5,084 bases of DNA from Bacteroidales bacterium. Its GTDB lineage: Bacteria > Bacteroidota > Bacteroidia > Bacteroidales > PUMT01. Both the position numbers and the translations under genes were made by a program. Location: positions 1-5,084 of the forward strand of contig SKQJ01000213.1 in assembly GCA_007119075.1 (NCBI GenBank). The letters are read 5' to 3'. Below the pieces are notes generated by a model. It had not been told where the DNA came from and ran no database searches. It saw nothing but the letters and a program-made list of their open reading frames with translations. Below, one piece after another: positions 1 through 4,752 of the stretch; the first letter of the stretch is position 1, and the number at the start of each line of letters is the position of its first letter.

Positions 1-360
1 AACCGGGACGCTGCCGGGTGCATAAAGCACAACCACGTTGTCAAAGGCCGGGGCAGATGAGGAGAGGGGCTTTTGCTCCAGGTTGTGCTCTGTCAGGTGC
101 CGGTTTATCTCGCCGAGCCCCCGCTCATCAAGGGCCAGACAGGTATACAGGTAATGGCCGCTCACCCGGAACTCCATGCCGCATATGGGCTGAATGTTGT
201 TTTTAAGGCACAATCCGGCAAAATCAAGGCAGGCAGTGCTGTTGTTTATGTCGGTAAGCGCCAGAGTGCCTATATTCCTCTTTGCGGCCTCCTCCACCAG
301 TTTCTCGACCGGCAGGGTGCCGTAGCGCAGACTGTAATATGAGCGTGCAGTGTAAAGCAT
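1..360 (-). CDS. dnaE: DNA polymerase III alpha subunit (second, mutasome-type DnaE), N-terminal part
   Basis: The reading frame opens at the ATG complementary to 358-360 and stays open for 120 codons to the left edge, so the gene is cut by the window. The protein begins MLYTARSYYSLRYGTLPVEK and continues through LALTDINN (33-40) and IQPICGMEF (56-64). These match the N-terminal PHP domain of C-family polymerases (compare ITDFTNLCG and IKPIVGADF in E. coli DnaE). The histidines of the usual HxHxHS segment are replaced (L2, T4, R6), and TDH is TDI (36-38), so the PHP metal site is probably dead. The catalytic polymerase domain lies outside the window. It follows dinB after a 103-base gap on the same strand and is probably co-transcribed with it. 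The lineage, a second DnaE paired with a Y-family polymerase as in ImuC/DnaE2 cassettes, is inferred from this context. No strong ribosome binding site is visible. Confidence 0.85.
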   Translation of the reverse strand, partial: MLYTARSYYSLRYGTLPVEKLVEEAAKRNIGTLALTDINNSTACLDFAGLCLKNNIQPICGMEFRVSGHYLYTCLALDERGLGEINRHLTEHNLEQKPLSSSAPAFDNVVVLYAPGSVPV

Positions 361-420
361 AACTTTCTCATTTGGATTAATATGGCCTGACCCAATTCAA
401 CCAACACTTTATCAGGTCAC

Positions 421-514
421 CCTTCGGATCATTCAGGGGAGGGGCGCAGGCTGACCGCCCTGATCACGTTTGCTCTCCTTCGGATACCGGGGAGGAGCGC
501 AGGTTGACCGCCCT
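421..514. repeat. Imperfect tandem duplication of the dinB 3' end
   Basis: Bases 434-461 and 487-514 match at 25 of 28 positions with a 53-base offset. The 9-base word CCTTCGGAT also recurs at 421-429 and 477-485 (offset 56, a 3-base indel). The copy at 477-514 encodes the end of DinB (AVNLRSSPVSEG). The copy at 421-461 lies just past the dinB stop and, read on the minus strand in another frame, encodes a near-identical tail (IRAVSLRPSPE, then TGA at 429-431). The 53-base offset is not a multiple of three, so the outer copy is out of frame. It looks like a duplication within the tail that moved the stop. Confidence 0.8.
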
Positions 515-1645
515 TGTAACCGCCATTTTCCCGAACCGCCTTTTGAGCCGGTCGACGGTCCGGTAAAGATTCACCATCTCGGGGGTATCCTCGAAAAGGT
601 TCAGCTGCTGAGTGCCCTGCACAAGATGGGTAAAGCGGACTCCCAGCAGCCGTATCAGCATGCGCCTGTTGTAAAGCCTGTCGAACAGCTCGCCGGCAAG
701 TCCTCTCAGGGTATGGTCAAAAGAAGTATAGGGGATGCGCTTCTGGAGGGTATGGGTGTCGAAATTGGCATAGCGCAGCTTTATTGTCACGCAGGAGGTG
801 AGCTTCTGCTGCGACCGCAGCTCAAAGCACAGCTTCTCGATCATTCCCGCCAGCAGCGCCCTCATCATTCTGACATCGGTGGTATCCTCCTCAAAAGTCC
901 TTTCCGTGCTGATCGACTTCTGTTCCCAGTAAGGTTCCACTGCAGTGTTGTCAATCCCGTTGGCCCTTCTCCATATCTCGTTCCCGTTCTTTCCCATTAC
1001 CCGCTCCATCAGCTCCGGTGGCATCTGCCGGAGAGTGGATATGGTATCTATGCCCATTGCCCGCAGCATACGGAAGGTCTTTTCTCCTATCATCGGTATC
1101 TTCCTGATAGAGAGAGGGGCAAGAAAAACAGGTATCCGCGGCCGGGGCACGTGCAGTTCCCCGGAAGGCTTGGCCTCTCCCGTGGCGATCTTTGCCACGG
1201 TCTTGTTGGCCGACAGTCCGAATGATATCGGCAACCCGGTTTCCCTGGTGATGGTATGCCGCAGCTCGTGGGTCCATTTGTAGCAGCCGAAGAAGCGGTC
1301 CATCCCGCTTATATCTATATAATGCTCGTCGATCGATGCCTTCTCGTAAACGGGAGCGCTTTCGGCAATAATATCCGTAACGGTCTGAGAATGCCTGCTG
1401 TAGTTTTCCATATCGCCCCGTATGACAACCGCATCGGGGCAAAGCATCCTGGCCATTTTCATGGGCATGGCCGAATGCACCCCATACCGGCGCGCCTCGT
1501 AGCTGCAGCTCGCCACCACGGCCCTGTCGGATGTGCCCCCTATCAGCACAGGCTTTCCCTCCAGGCTGCTGTTTTGCAGCCGCTCGACCGACACGAAAAA
1601 GCTGTCAAGGTCCATATGCACTATATCGCGGTTGACAATATCCAT
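464..1645 (-). CDS. dinB: Y-family translesion DNA polymerase (DinB/Pol IV type with UmuC-like tail)
   Basis: This 393-residue protein is a Y-family polymerase that copies damaged templates at low fidelity. The active site looks intact: HMDLDSFFVSVE (10-21) supplies metal ligand D12 and the likely steric gate F17, YEARRYGVHSAMP (49-61) matches the nucleotide-binding finger segment, and SIDEHYID (104-111) supplies D106 and E107. SANKTVAKIA (145-154) and a helix-hairpin-helix (about 183-200) complete the palm and thumb. The little-finger domain spans about 242-340. QLNLF (347-351) is a beta-clamp-binding motif identical to that of E. coli UmuC. The following DRLKRRFGKMAVTRAV segment resembles UmuC-type C-terminal extensions rather than E. 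coli Pol IV, which ends at its clamp motif. The start is placed at the ATG 9 codons before HMD, as usual for the family. No Shine-Dalgarno sequence is seen. It is divergent from the S24 regulator gene, probably its repressor, and upstream of dnaE. Confidence 0.95.
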   Translation of the reverse strand: MDIVNRDIVHMDLDSFFVSVERLQNSSLEGKPVLIGGTSDRAVVASCSYEARRYGVHSAMPMKMARMLCPDAVVIRGDMENYSRHSQTVTDIIAESAPVYEKASIDEHYIDISGMDRFFGCYKWTHELRHTITRETGLPISFGLSANKTVAKIATGEAKPSGELHVPRPRIPVFLAPLSIRKIPMIGEKTFRMLRAMGIDTISTLRQMPPELMERVMGKNGNEIWRRANGIDNTAVEPYWEQKSISTERTFEEDTTDVRMMRALLAGMIEKLCFELRSQQKLTSCVTIKLRYANFDTHTLQKRIPYTSFDHTLRGLAGELFDRLYNRRMLIRLLGVRFTHLVQGTQQLNLFEDTPEMVNLYRTVDRLKRRFGKMAVTRAVNLRSSPVSEGEQT

Positions 1646-1684
1646 GATTATTGTTTTTGCGTGTACCCTGATCCTGATACCCGG

Positions 1685-1695
1685 TCAAAATTTGA
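1685..1695. promoter_or_regulatory. Short palindrome TCAAA-A-TTTGA near dinB
   Basis: Five-base arms TCAAA (1685-1689) and TTTGA (1691-1695) flank one central base, 40 bases upstream of the dinB start. The arms share TTTGA with the outer part of the palindrome at 1718-1738, so this could be an accessory regulator site or part of the dinB promoter. In AT-rich DNA such a short palindrome can arise by chance. Confidence 0.25.
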
Positions 1696-1717
1696 TTTTT
1701 AATTAAAATTGCCTATT

Positions 1718-1738
1718 TTTGACTGTTAAATAGTCAAA
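1718..1738. promoter_or_regulatory. Candidate operator 1, TTTGACT-N7-AGTCAAA
   Basis: A perfect inverted repeat with 7-base arms (1718-1724 and 1732-1738) around a 7-base AT-rich spacer sits between the divergent dinB and XRE-S24 genes. The size and symmetry suit a dimeric helix-turn-helix repressor, and the adjacent regulator is the obvious candidate. Its core GACT-N7-AGT recurs 23 bases on, at 1744-1757. Binding of this protein is inferred, not shown. Confidence 0.6.
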
Positions 1739-1743
1739 TCTGC

Positions 1744-1758
1744 GACTATAATATAGTA
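1744..1758. promoter_or_regulatory. Candidate operator 2, GACT-N7-AGTA
   Basis: This second copy of the GACT-N7-AGT pattern is centred at 1751, 23 bases (about two helical turns) from the centre of operator 1. Within it, ACTATA (1745-1750) and TATAGT (1752-1757) form a perfect palindrome around A1751. It abuts a promoter-like TATATTTTG at 1761-1769, so an occupied site would be expected to block transcription of the regulator gene. That would give autorepression as well as control of dinB. Confidence 0.55.
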
Positions 1759-1760
1759 AA

Positions 1761-1769
1761 TATATTTTG
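1761..1769 (+). promoter_or_regulatory. Possible -7 element of the XRE-S24 gene
   Basis: TATATTTTG is within one base of spacing of the Bacteroidota -7 consensus TAnnTTTG. No matching -33 TTTG lies at the usual distance upstream, which keeps confidence low. If it is used, transcription would begin near 1776 and leave a leader of about 113 bases before the regulator start codon. Confidence 0.3.
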
Positions 1770-1782
1770 GAACAGGAAAGCC

Positions 1783-1863
1783 GGGGGCAGCGATATGGTA
1801 CCCTGAAAAGCAGGGAACAGGCGTATGATGCAAGCAGGCGGCAGGTTGCTCCCCCGCTGCAAC
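1783..1863 (+). other. Potentially structured leader RNA upstream of the regulator
   Basis: Several pairings are possible in the leader. GGGGG-C-AGC (1783-1791) can pair with GCT-CCCCC (1848-1855) with C1788 bulged, closing the region. Inside it, CCCTG (1801-1805) pairs with CAGGG (1811-1815) over an AAAAG loop. As alternatives, GCAA (1830-1833) can pair with TTGC (1846-1849), and GTTGC (1845-1849) with GCAAC (1859-1863); both would compete with the closing stem. The leader is much more GC-rich than the operator region before it. No known riboswitch class was recognised, and no folding energy was computed. Confidence 0.35.
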
Positions 1864-1888
1864 AAGCTGTTAAATAATCTGAAAAATC

Positions 1889-2710
1889 ATGAACTTTTCA
1901 TCAAATATAAAACACCTCCGGAAGCGCAGGAAAAGGACCCAGGAAGACGTGGCCTTTGCCCTGGGAATGAAGCGGAGCACCCTGAACAACTATGAGAACG
2001 GGCAGACCATACCCAATGCCACGGTGCTGATGGCCGTTTCCGATTATTACCGGATCGCCGTTGACACTCTTCTTCGGATTGATCTTTCCGTGTTGTCCGA
2101 ATACCAGCTGTCGGAGCTTGAAAGGGGCAATGACGTCTATATCAGGGGCAGCGGCCTTCGCGTACTGGCTACTACCGTCGACCGCAATAACGAGGAGAAT
2201 ATCGAGCTGGTCAACGAGAAGGCAAAGGCCGGATATGTCACCGGGTACGCTGATCCCGAATATATAAAGGAGCTGCCCGTTTTCCGGCTGCCGTTCCTTT
2301 CGGAAAACCGGAAATACCGTACTTTCCAGATTAGCGGCGATTCAATGCTGCCGCTGCCCGACGGTTCCTGGGCAACGGGGGAGTTTGTGGCCGACTGGCA
2401 CACTATTATCAGCGGAAGGCCGTATATAGTGCTTACCCTGAATGACGGCGTGGTGTTCAAGATAGCCGACAACCTCATACGGTCGGAGGGGGCGCTCAGG
2501 CTTTATTCGCTGAATCCGCTGTACGAACCGTACGACCTGCCGGTCGGGGAAATCAGGGAAATATGGCGCTTTGTCAATTTTATAAGCACCGAGATCCCTT
2601 CCGGCGAGACCGCCGACGAGGCAATGCGCAACATACTGACCGAACTCAGATACGAGATCAGGCAAATCAAAACAAAACTGGATGCGCCGGCCAGCCGGCC
2701 GGCGCATTGA
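1889..2710 (+). CDS. XRE-family LexA-like repressor with S24 self-cleaving peptidase domain
   Basis: This 273-residue cytoplasmic regulator joins an N-terminal helix-turn-helix of the Cro/C1 type (about 5-62; recognition region around LGMKRSTLNNYENGQTIPN) to an S24 peptidase domain (about 110-235). The KAKAGY segment gives an A114-G115 bond like the LexA cleavage site. S152 in ISGDSMLP is the nucleophile and K191 in DGVVFKIA the general base. The S-K distance is 39 residues (37 in E. coli LexA and UmuD), and the cleavage site lies 38 residues before S152 (35 in LexA). RecA-stimulated autocleavage is therefore likely by family knowledge. An acidic/basic helical tail (about 240-265) extends past the peptidase fold. 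The start is the first ATG after an in-frame TGA at 1880-1882. Divergence from dinB, with palindromes between, makes it the probable repressor of the polymerase cassette and of itself. It is not canonical LexA, whose DNA-binding domain is a winged helix. Confidence 0.9.
   Translation: MNFSSNIKHLRKRRKRTQEDVAFALGMKRSTLNNYENGQTIPNATVLMAVSDYYRIAVDTLLRIDLSVLSEYQLSELERGNDVYIRGSGLRVLATTVDRNNEENIELVNEKAKAGYVTGYADPEYIKELPVFRLPFLSENRKYRTFQISGDSMLPLPDGSWATGEFVADWHTIISGRPYIVLTLNDGVVFKIADNLIRSEGALRLYSLNPLYEPYDLPVGEIREIWRFVNFISTEIPSGETADEAMRNILTELRYEIRQIKTKLDAPASRPAH
2682..2707 (-). terminator. GC-rich hairpin over the regulator's last codons; possible terminator of the acyP-thpR transcript
   Basis: Arms ATGCGCCGGC (2682-2691) and GCCGGCGCAT (2698-2707) are perfectly complementary over 10 bases with a 6-base loop, and end directly before the TGA of the XRE-S24 gene. 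On the plus strand no T-run follows. On the minus strand the hairpin is followed by CCAGTTTTGTTTTGATTTG, a T-rich tract, so termination of convergent leftward transcription from thpR is the better fit. It would also act as a 3' stem on the regulator mRNA. The minus-strand role is inferred. Confidence 0.45.
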
Positions 2711-2907
2711 CACGGGTCATTCCATTCCGGTTTTATTTGCCGTCGCTGATTGATGGCGTTCCGTTTCCGGGCAGCATTCACTTAGAGTTGTAAAGCCAGG
2801 CTATCACAATGCTGGTGAATTCATAATAAACGTCGCCCCGGGCATCCCGCGGAATCCCGCTTGCATAGATCAATCATAGGTGCCAGTGCGCATGGAGTGG
2901 CCGGTAG

Positions 2908-3438
2908 TCAGGATTCGGCGGGAGAGGCAGAAAAGGATTCAACGACCCTGTAAACAGGTCCGTCGGACTGTAATTCACTGCTGTAAAGGTTGAAGTGGCT
3001 GACGAGGAAATCTTTGATATACGGGTTCAGCTGTCCTGTTAATTCCGTCAGCAATTTTTTGTTTTCCGGCGAAAGCCATTTTATTCTTGCAATTGTAACA
3101 TGGGCCTTTAATTCTTCATCCAGATTGTAGATGGCCGCTAATCTGCGGTGAAGTATCGCCAGCTCATCCGGTTTTTCAAGTTCTATCCAGATTAGCCTGG
3201 GCCTTCGTTCGGGAAACAGCTCGACCGATGTTGTCGAAAGCCCAAAGGGCCTGAAGGAAACTTCCCTGATCTTTTCAGTTTTCGCCTCGGAACCCTGATC
3301 GCCTATGAATACAAGAGTAAGATGCAGATTTTCGGTTTTTACGGGCCTGATACCCGGTATTCCCCGAAAGGGCTCTGAAATTCTTGCGATATCCGTTTTG
3401 ATTTCTTCGGGAAGGGGGATTGCTATAAATTGTCTCAT
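2908..3438 (-). CDS. thpR: RNA 2',3'-cyclic phosphodiesterase (LigT/ThpR family)
   Basis: This 176-residue protein belongs to the 2H phosphoesterase superfamily. Family members hydrolyse 2',3'-cyclic phosphate RNA ends to 2'-phosphates and were first seen as 2'-5' RNA ligases. Both catalytic HxTx motifs are present: HLTL at 39-42 and HVTI at 113-116. The N-terminus MRQFIAIPLPEEI is typical, and the length equals that of E. coli ThpR. The frame is open upstream to 3552, but the start at 3438 is chosen because family similarity begins there and a longer form would overlap acyP. It starts 10 bases after the acyP stop, so the two are probably one transcript. No Shine-Dalgarno sequence is visible. 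A cytoplasmic RNA-processing or repair role is likely; the physiological substrate is not evident from context. Confidence 0.92.
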   Translation of the reverse strand: MRQFIAIPLPEEIKTDIARISEPFRGIPGIRPVKTENLHLTLVFIGDQGSEAKTEKIREVSFRPFGLSTTSVELFPERRPRLIWIELEKPDELAILHRRLAAIYNLDEELKAHVTIARIKWLSPENKKLLTELTGQLNPYIKDFLVSHFNLYSSELQSDGPVYRVVESFSASPAES

Positions 3439-3448
3439 GAGTTCTGTT

Positions 3449-3718
3449 TCAGTATTGGATCTGGAAGTCGCTGTCATTTTTGACGGGCAGCACCTCGGTT
3501 TCCATATCTTCAACCCTTGCGGGATCAGGGCCCTCGCGGCACCACAGCACAAATTCGTTAAGGGCGGGTTCCCTGGCTTCAGCCTCTATATAAACCGAAC
3601 CGTCGGGCATATTTTTCACAAATCCCTTTACACCGAGCTGTCTCGCCCTGGTCCTTGCATCGTGCCGGAATGCCACGCCCTGTACTCTTCCGGACAATCT
3701 TATTTTCAGCCTCTTCAT
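3449..3718 (-). CDS. acyP: Acylphosphatase
   Basis: This small cytoplasmic enzyme (89 residues, the usual size) hydrolyses acyl phosphates such as acetyl phosphate or carbamoyl phosphate. The signature GRVQGVAFRHDARTRARQLG (10-29) supplies the phosphate-binding arginine R18, and GFVKNMPDGSVYIEAE (32-47) supplies the catalytic asparagine N36. The last third is less conserved, as is common. It is the first gene of a two-gene minus-strand unit with thpR. The start at 3718 gives MKRLKIRLSGRVQG, the normal N-terminal distance to the signature. The upstream region is AT-rich and shared with the divergent peroxidase gene. Confidence 0.93.
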   Translation of the reverse strand: MKRLKIRLSGRVQGVAFRHDARTRARQLGVKGFVKNMPDGSVYIEAEAREPALNEFVLWCREGPDPARVEDMETEVLPVKNDSDFQIQY

Positions 3719-3871
3719 TAGATTATAGTATATTTATCAGTTACGGGTACATGGAAATTTAACATAAATTTACATAATAATACAGGAAATGAAAACCCGG
3801 AACGATTCAATTCCTGAACATTTTAACAGGGTTTTTGTTTTTAATTAAACATTACTATTAAATTAAACTAA
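3719..3871. promoter_or_regulatory. Divergent AT-rich intergenic region between acyP and the peroxidase gene
   Basis: Promoters for both flanking genes must lie in this 153-base region or be read in from outside, but no full -33/-7 pair is clear. The best minus-strand box is TAAATTTC (complement of 3754-3761), one base from TAnnTTTG. TTTTTAATTAAA at 3838-3849, preceded by TTTTTG, recurs at 1696-1707 in the dinB promoter region. AAAACCC (3792-3798) and GGGTTTT (3829-3835) are complementary across a 30-base gap, too far apart for a convincing hairpin. Confidence 0.4.
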
Positions 3872-4420
3872 ATGAAAACAGCTATCACCTTATTAATTGC
3901 ATTGATAATTCCGGGCTCATTACTGGCTCATGACCACAGGTCTCTTCACGATTTCGTGGTAGAGGACATCTATGGCGACACTTTTGACCTGGCCGACCTT
4001 AAAGGCAAGAAAGTTCTGGTCGTAAATACCGCAAGCAAATGCGGACTGACGCCGCAATTTGAAGAACTGCAGGCACTGTACGAAAAATACGGGGGCGACG
4101 ATTTTACGATCATAGGATTCCCGGCAAATAATTTTGCCGACCAGGAACCCGGCACCAACGAGGAAATTGCGCAATTTTGCCAGGCAAACTATGGCGTTTC
4201 GTTTCCTATGATGTCAAAAATATCGGTAAAAGGCGATGATATCCACCCGTTATATAAATGGCTTACCCAAAAATCGGAGAACGGCAAATTTGATGCAGAG
4301 GTTGCCTGGAACTTTCAGAAATTCATGATCGATGAGAACGGAAAACTTGTCGATTATGCTGCACCGCGCGACCTGCCCTCTTCGGAGAAAATAGTCAACT
4401 GGGTAAGCAGCACAAATTGA
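3872..4420 (+). CDS. Exported glutathione peroxidase family (thiol) peroxidase
   Basis: This 182-residue protein has an N-terminal signal peptide (hydrophobic 4-18, probable cleavage after A19 in SLLAHD), so it should act in the periplasm, reducing hydrogen peroxide or organic hydroperoxides. The rest is the thioredoxin-like glutathione peroxidase fold. Peroxidatic C57 lies in NTASKCGLTPQFEEL (52-66), Q91 in NNFADQEPG, and W146-N147 in AWNFQKF, completing the Cys-Gln-Trp-Asn tetrad. C103 in FCQANYGVSFPM sits where thioredoxin-dependent bacterial members such as BtuE have a second cysteine, so it may be a resolving cysteine. The usual FPCNQF is FPANNF. A cysteine replaces selenocysteine, as in most bacteria, and glutathione use is doubtful. 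It stands alone on the plus strand and is closed by two terminators. Confidence 0.92.
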   Translation: MKTAITLLIALIIPGSLLAHDHRSLHDFVVEDIYGDTFDLADLKGKKVLVVNTASKCGLTPQFEELQALYEKYGGDDFTIIGFPANNFADQEPGTNEEIAQFCQANYGVSFPMMSKISVKGDDIHPLYKWLTQKSENGKFDAEVAWNFQKFMIDENGKLVDYAAPRDLPSSEKIVNWVSSTN

Positions 4421-4484
4421 TCCCGAAACAGGGCATGCTGACATCCCCGTTCCGCAAAATATCATCAGACAAAACAGCATAATG

Positions 4485-4510
4485 AACCACCTCTCAGGGG
4501 GTGGTTTTTT
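4485..4510 (+). terminator. Intrinsic terminator 1 after the peroxidase gene
   Basis: AACCACC (4485-4491) pairs with GGTGGTT (4500-4506) over an 8-base loop. The 3' arm runs into a six-T tract (4505-4510). It lies 65 bases past the peroxidase stop codon. Confidence 0.85.
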
Positions 4511-4519
4511 ATATGGAAT

Positions 4520-4553
4520 AAATGCCCCCGCTTTGCCAGCCGGGGCATTTTTT
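4520..4553 (+). terminator. Intrinsic terminator 2, in tandem with the first
   Basis: AAATGCCCC (4520-4528) pairs perfectly with GGGGCATTT (4542-4550), with six T residues at 4548-4553. It begins 10 bases after the T-tract of the first terminator, so the two probably act as a double stop that insulates the UPF0316 gene. Confidence 0.85.
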
Positions 4554-4564
4554 GTTGCCCCGGC

Positions 4565-4597
4565 ACAAATGATCCGGAAAAATTCCCGGACATTTGT
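4565..4597. other. 12-base-pair hairpin with a single bulged A
   Basis: ACAAATG (4565-4571) pairs with CATTTGT (4591-4597), A4572 is bulged, and TCCGG (4573-4577) pairs with CCGGA (4586-4590) around the loop AAAAATTC. No T-run follows on either strand, so it is not an ordinary terminator. Because it lies just past the second terminator and before the next promoter-like box, it may be a protein-binding site or a decayed terminator. Confidence 0.5.
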
Positions 4598-4671
4598 ATG
4601 TGTCTGAATGAAACCCTGAACAGCTTTCACCGGCGACAACCAAATTTTTAATTTTTTGCAAATATTTTGGG

Positions 4672-4679
4672 TATTTTTG
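4672..4679 (+). promoter_or_regulatory. Promoter -7 box TATTTTTG for the UPF0316 gene
   Basis: TATTTTTG is a full match to the Bacteroidota -7 consensus TAnnTTTG. It lies 73 bases before the start codon, which would leave a leader of roughly 65 bases. A TTTG at 4655-4658 is only 13 bases upstream, shorter than the usual spacing of about 19-21, so the -33 element is uncertain. Confidence 0.4.
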
Positions 4680-4752
4680 TATCCTGTTTATCCTTTCCCT
4701 GATCCATAATACAAACTTATATAGAGATATTTACAATAATAACACAGCTGTA

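Larger units (their letters stand above)
4421..4752. other. 332-base gene-free interval with terminators, a hairpin and a promoter-like box
   Basis: No convincing coding sequence was found in this interval. From left to right it holds about 60 bases of unstructured 3' region, two plus-strand intrinsic terminators, a 12-base-pair bulged hairpin, and an AT-rich segment with the probable promoter of the UPF0316 gene. Confidence 0.7.

Noticed and set aside
470..1225. Long plus-strand open frame (251 codons) antisense to dinB
   Set aside because: It lies wholly within dinB, whose active-site motifs are unmistakable. The antisense protein shows no recognisable domain and is explained by GC-rich codon composition.
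1646..1720. Consensus promoter for dinB on the minus strand
   Set aside because: Neither a TAnnTTTG box with a correctly spaced TTTG nor a good -35/-10 pair could be found, so no promoter feature is claimed although one must exist.
1825..1995. Upstream open frame (ATG ATG at 1825-1830) overlapping the regulator start
   Set aside because: The 56-residue product resembles nothing recognised, has no ribosome binding site, and mostly lies out of frame inside the regulator gene. A regulatory uORF cannot be excluded but nothing supports it.
2711..2907. Possible small gene or gene remnant between the convergent regulator and thpR
   Set aside because: No frame has a family-like sequence. The repeated word ATCCCGC near 2850 and a weak CCAG/CTGG pairing are too short to mean anything.
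3439..3552. Extended N-terminus for thpR starting at 3552
   Set aside because: The extra 38 residues read through the out-of-frame acyP 3' end and show no family similarity. The conserved N-terminus begins at 3438.
3792..3842. Terminator-like AAAACCC/GGGTTTT followed by T-rich DNA before the peroxidase gene
   Set aside because: The complementary arms are separated by 30 bases and the stem has only three GC pairs, so it would be weak. No gene ends just upstream on that strand.
4250..4639. Minus-strand open frame of 129 codons across the end of the peroxidase gene and the terminators
   Set aside because: It runs antisense to the peroxidase C-terminus and through both terminator hairpins, with no domain similarity.
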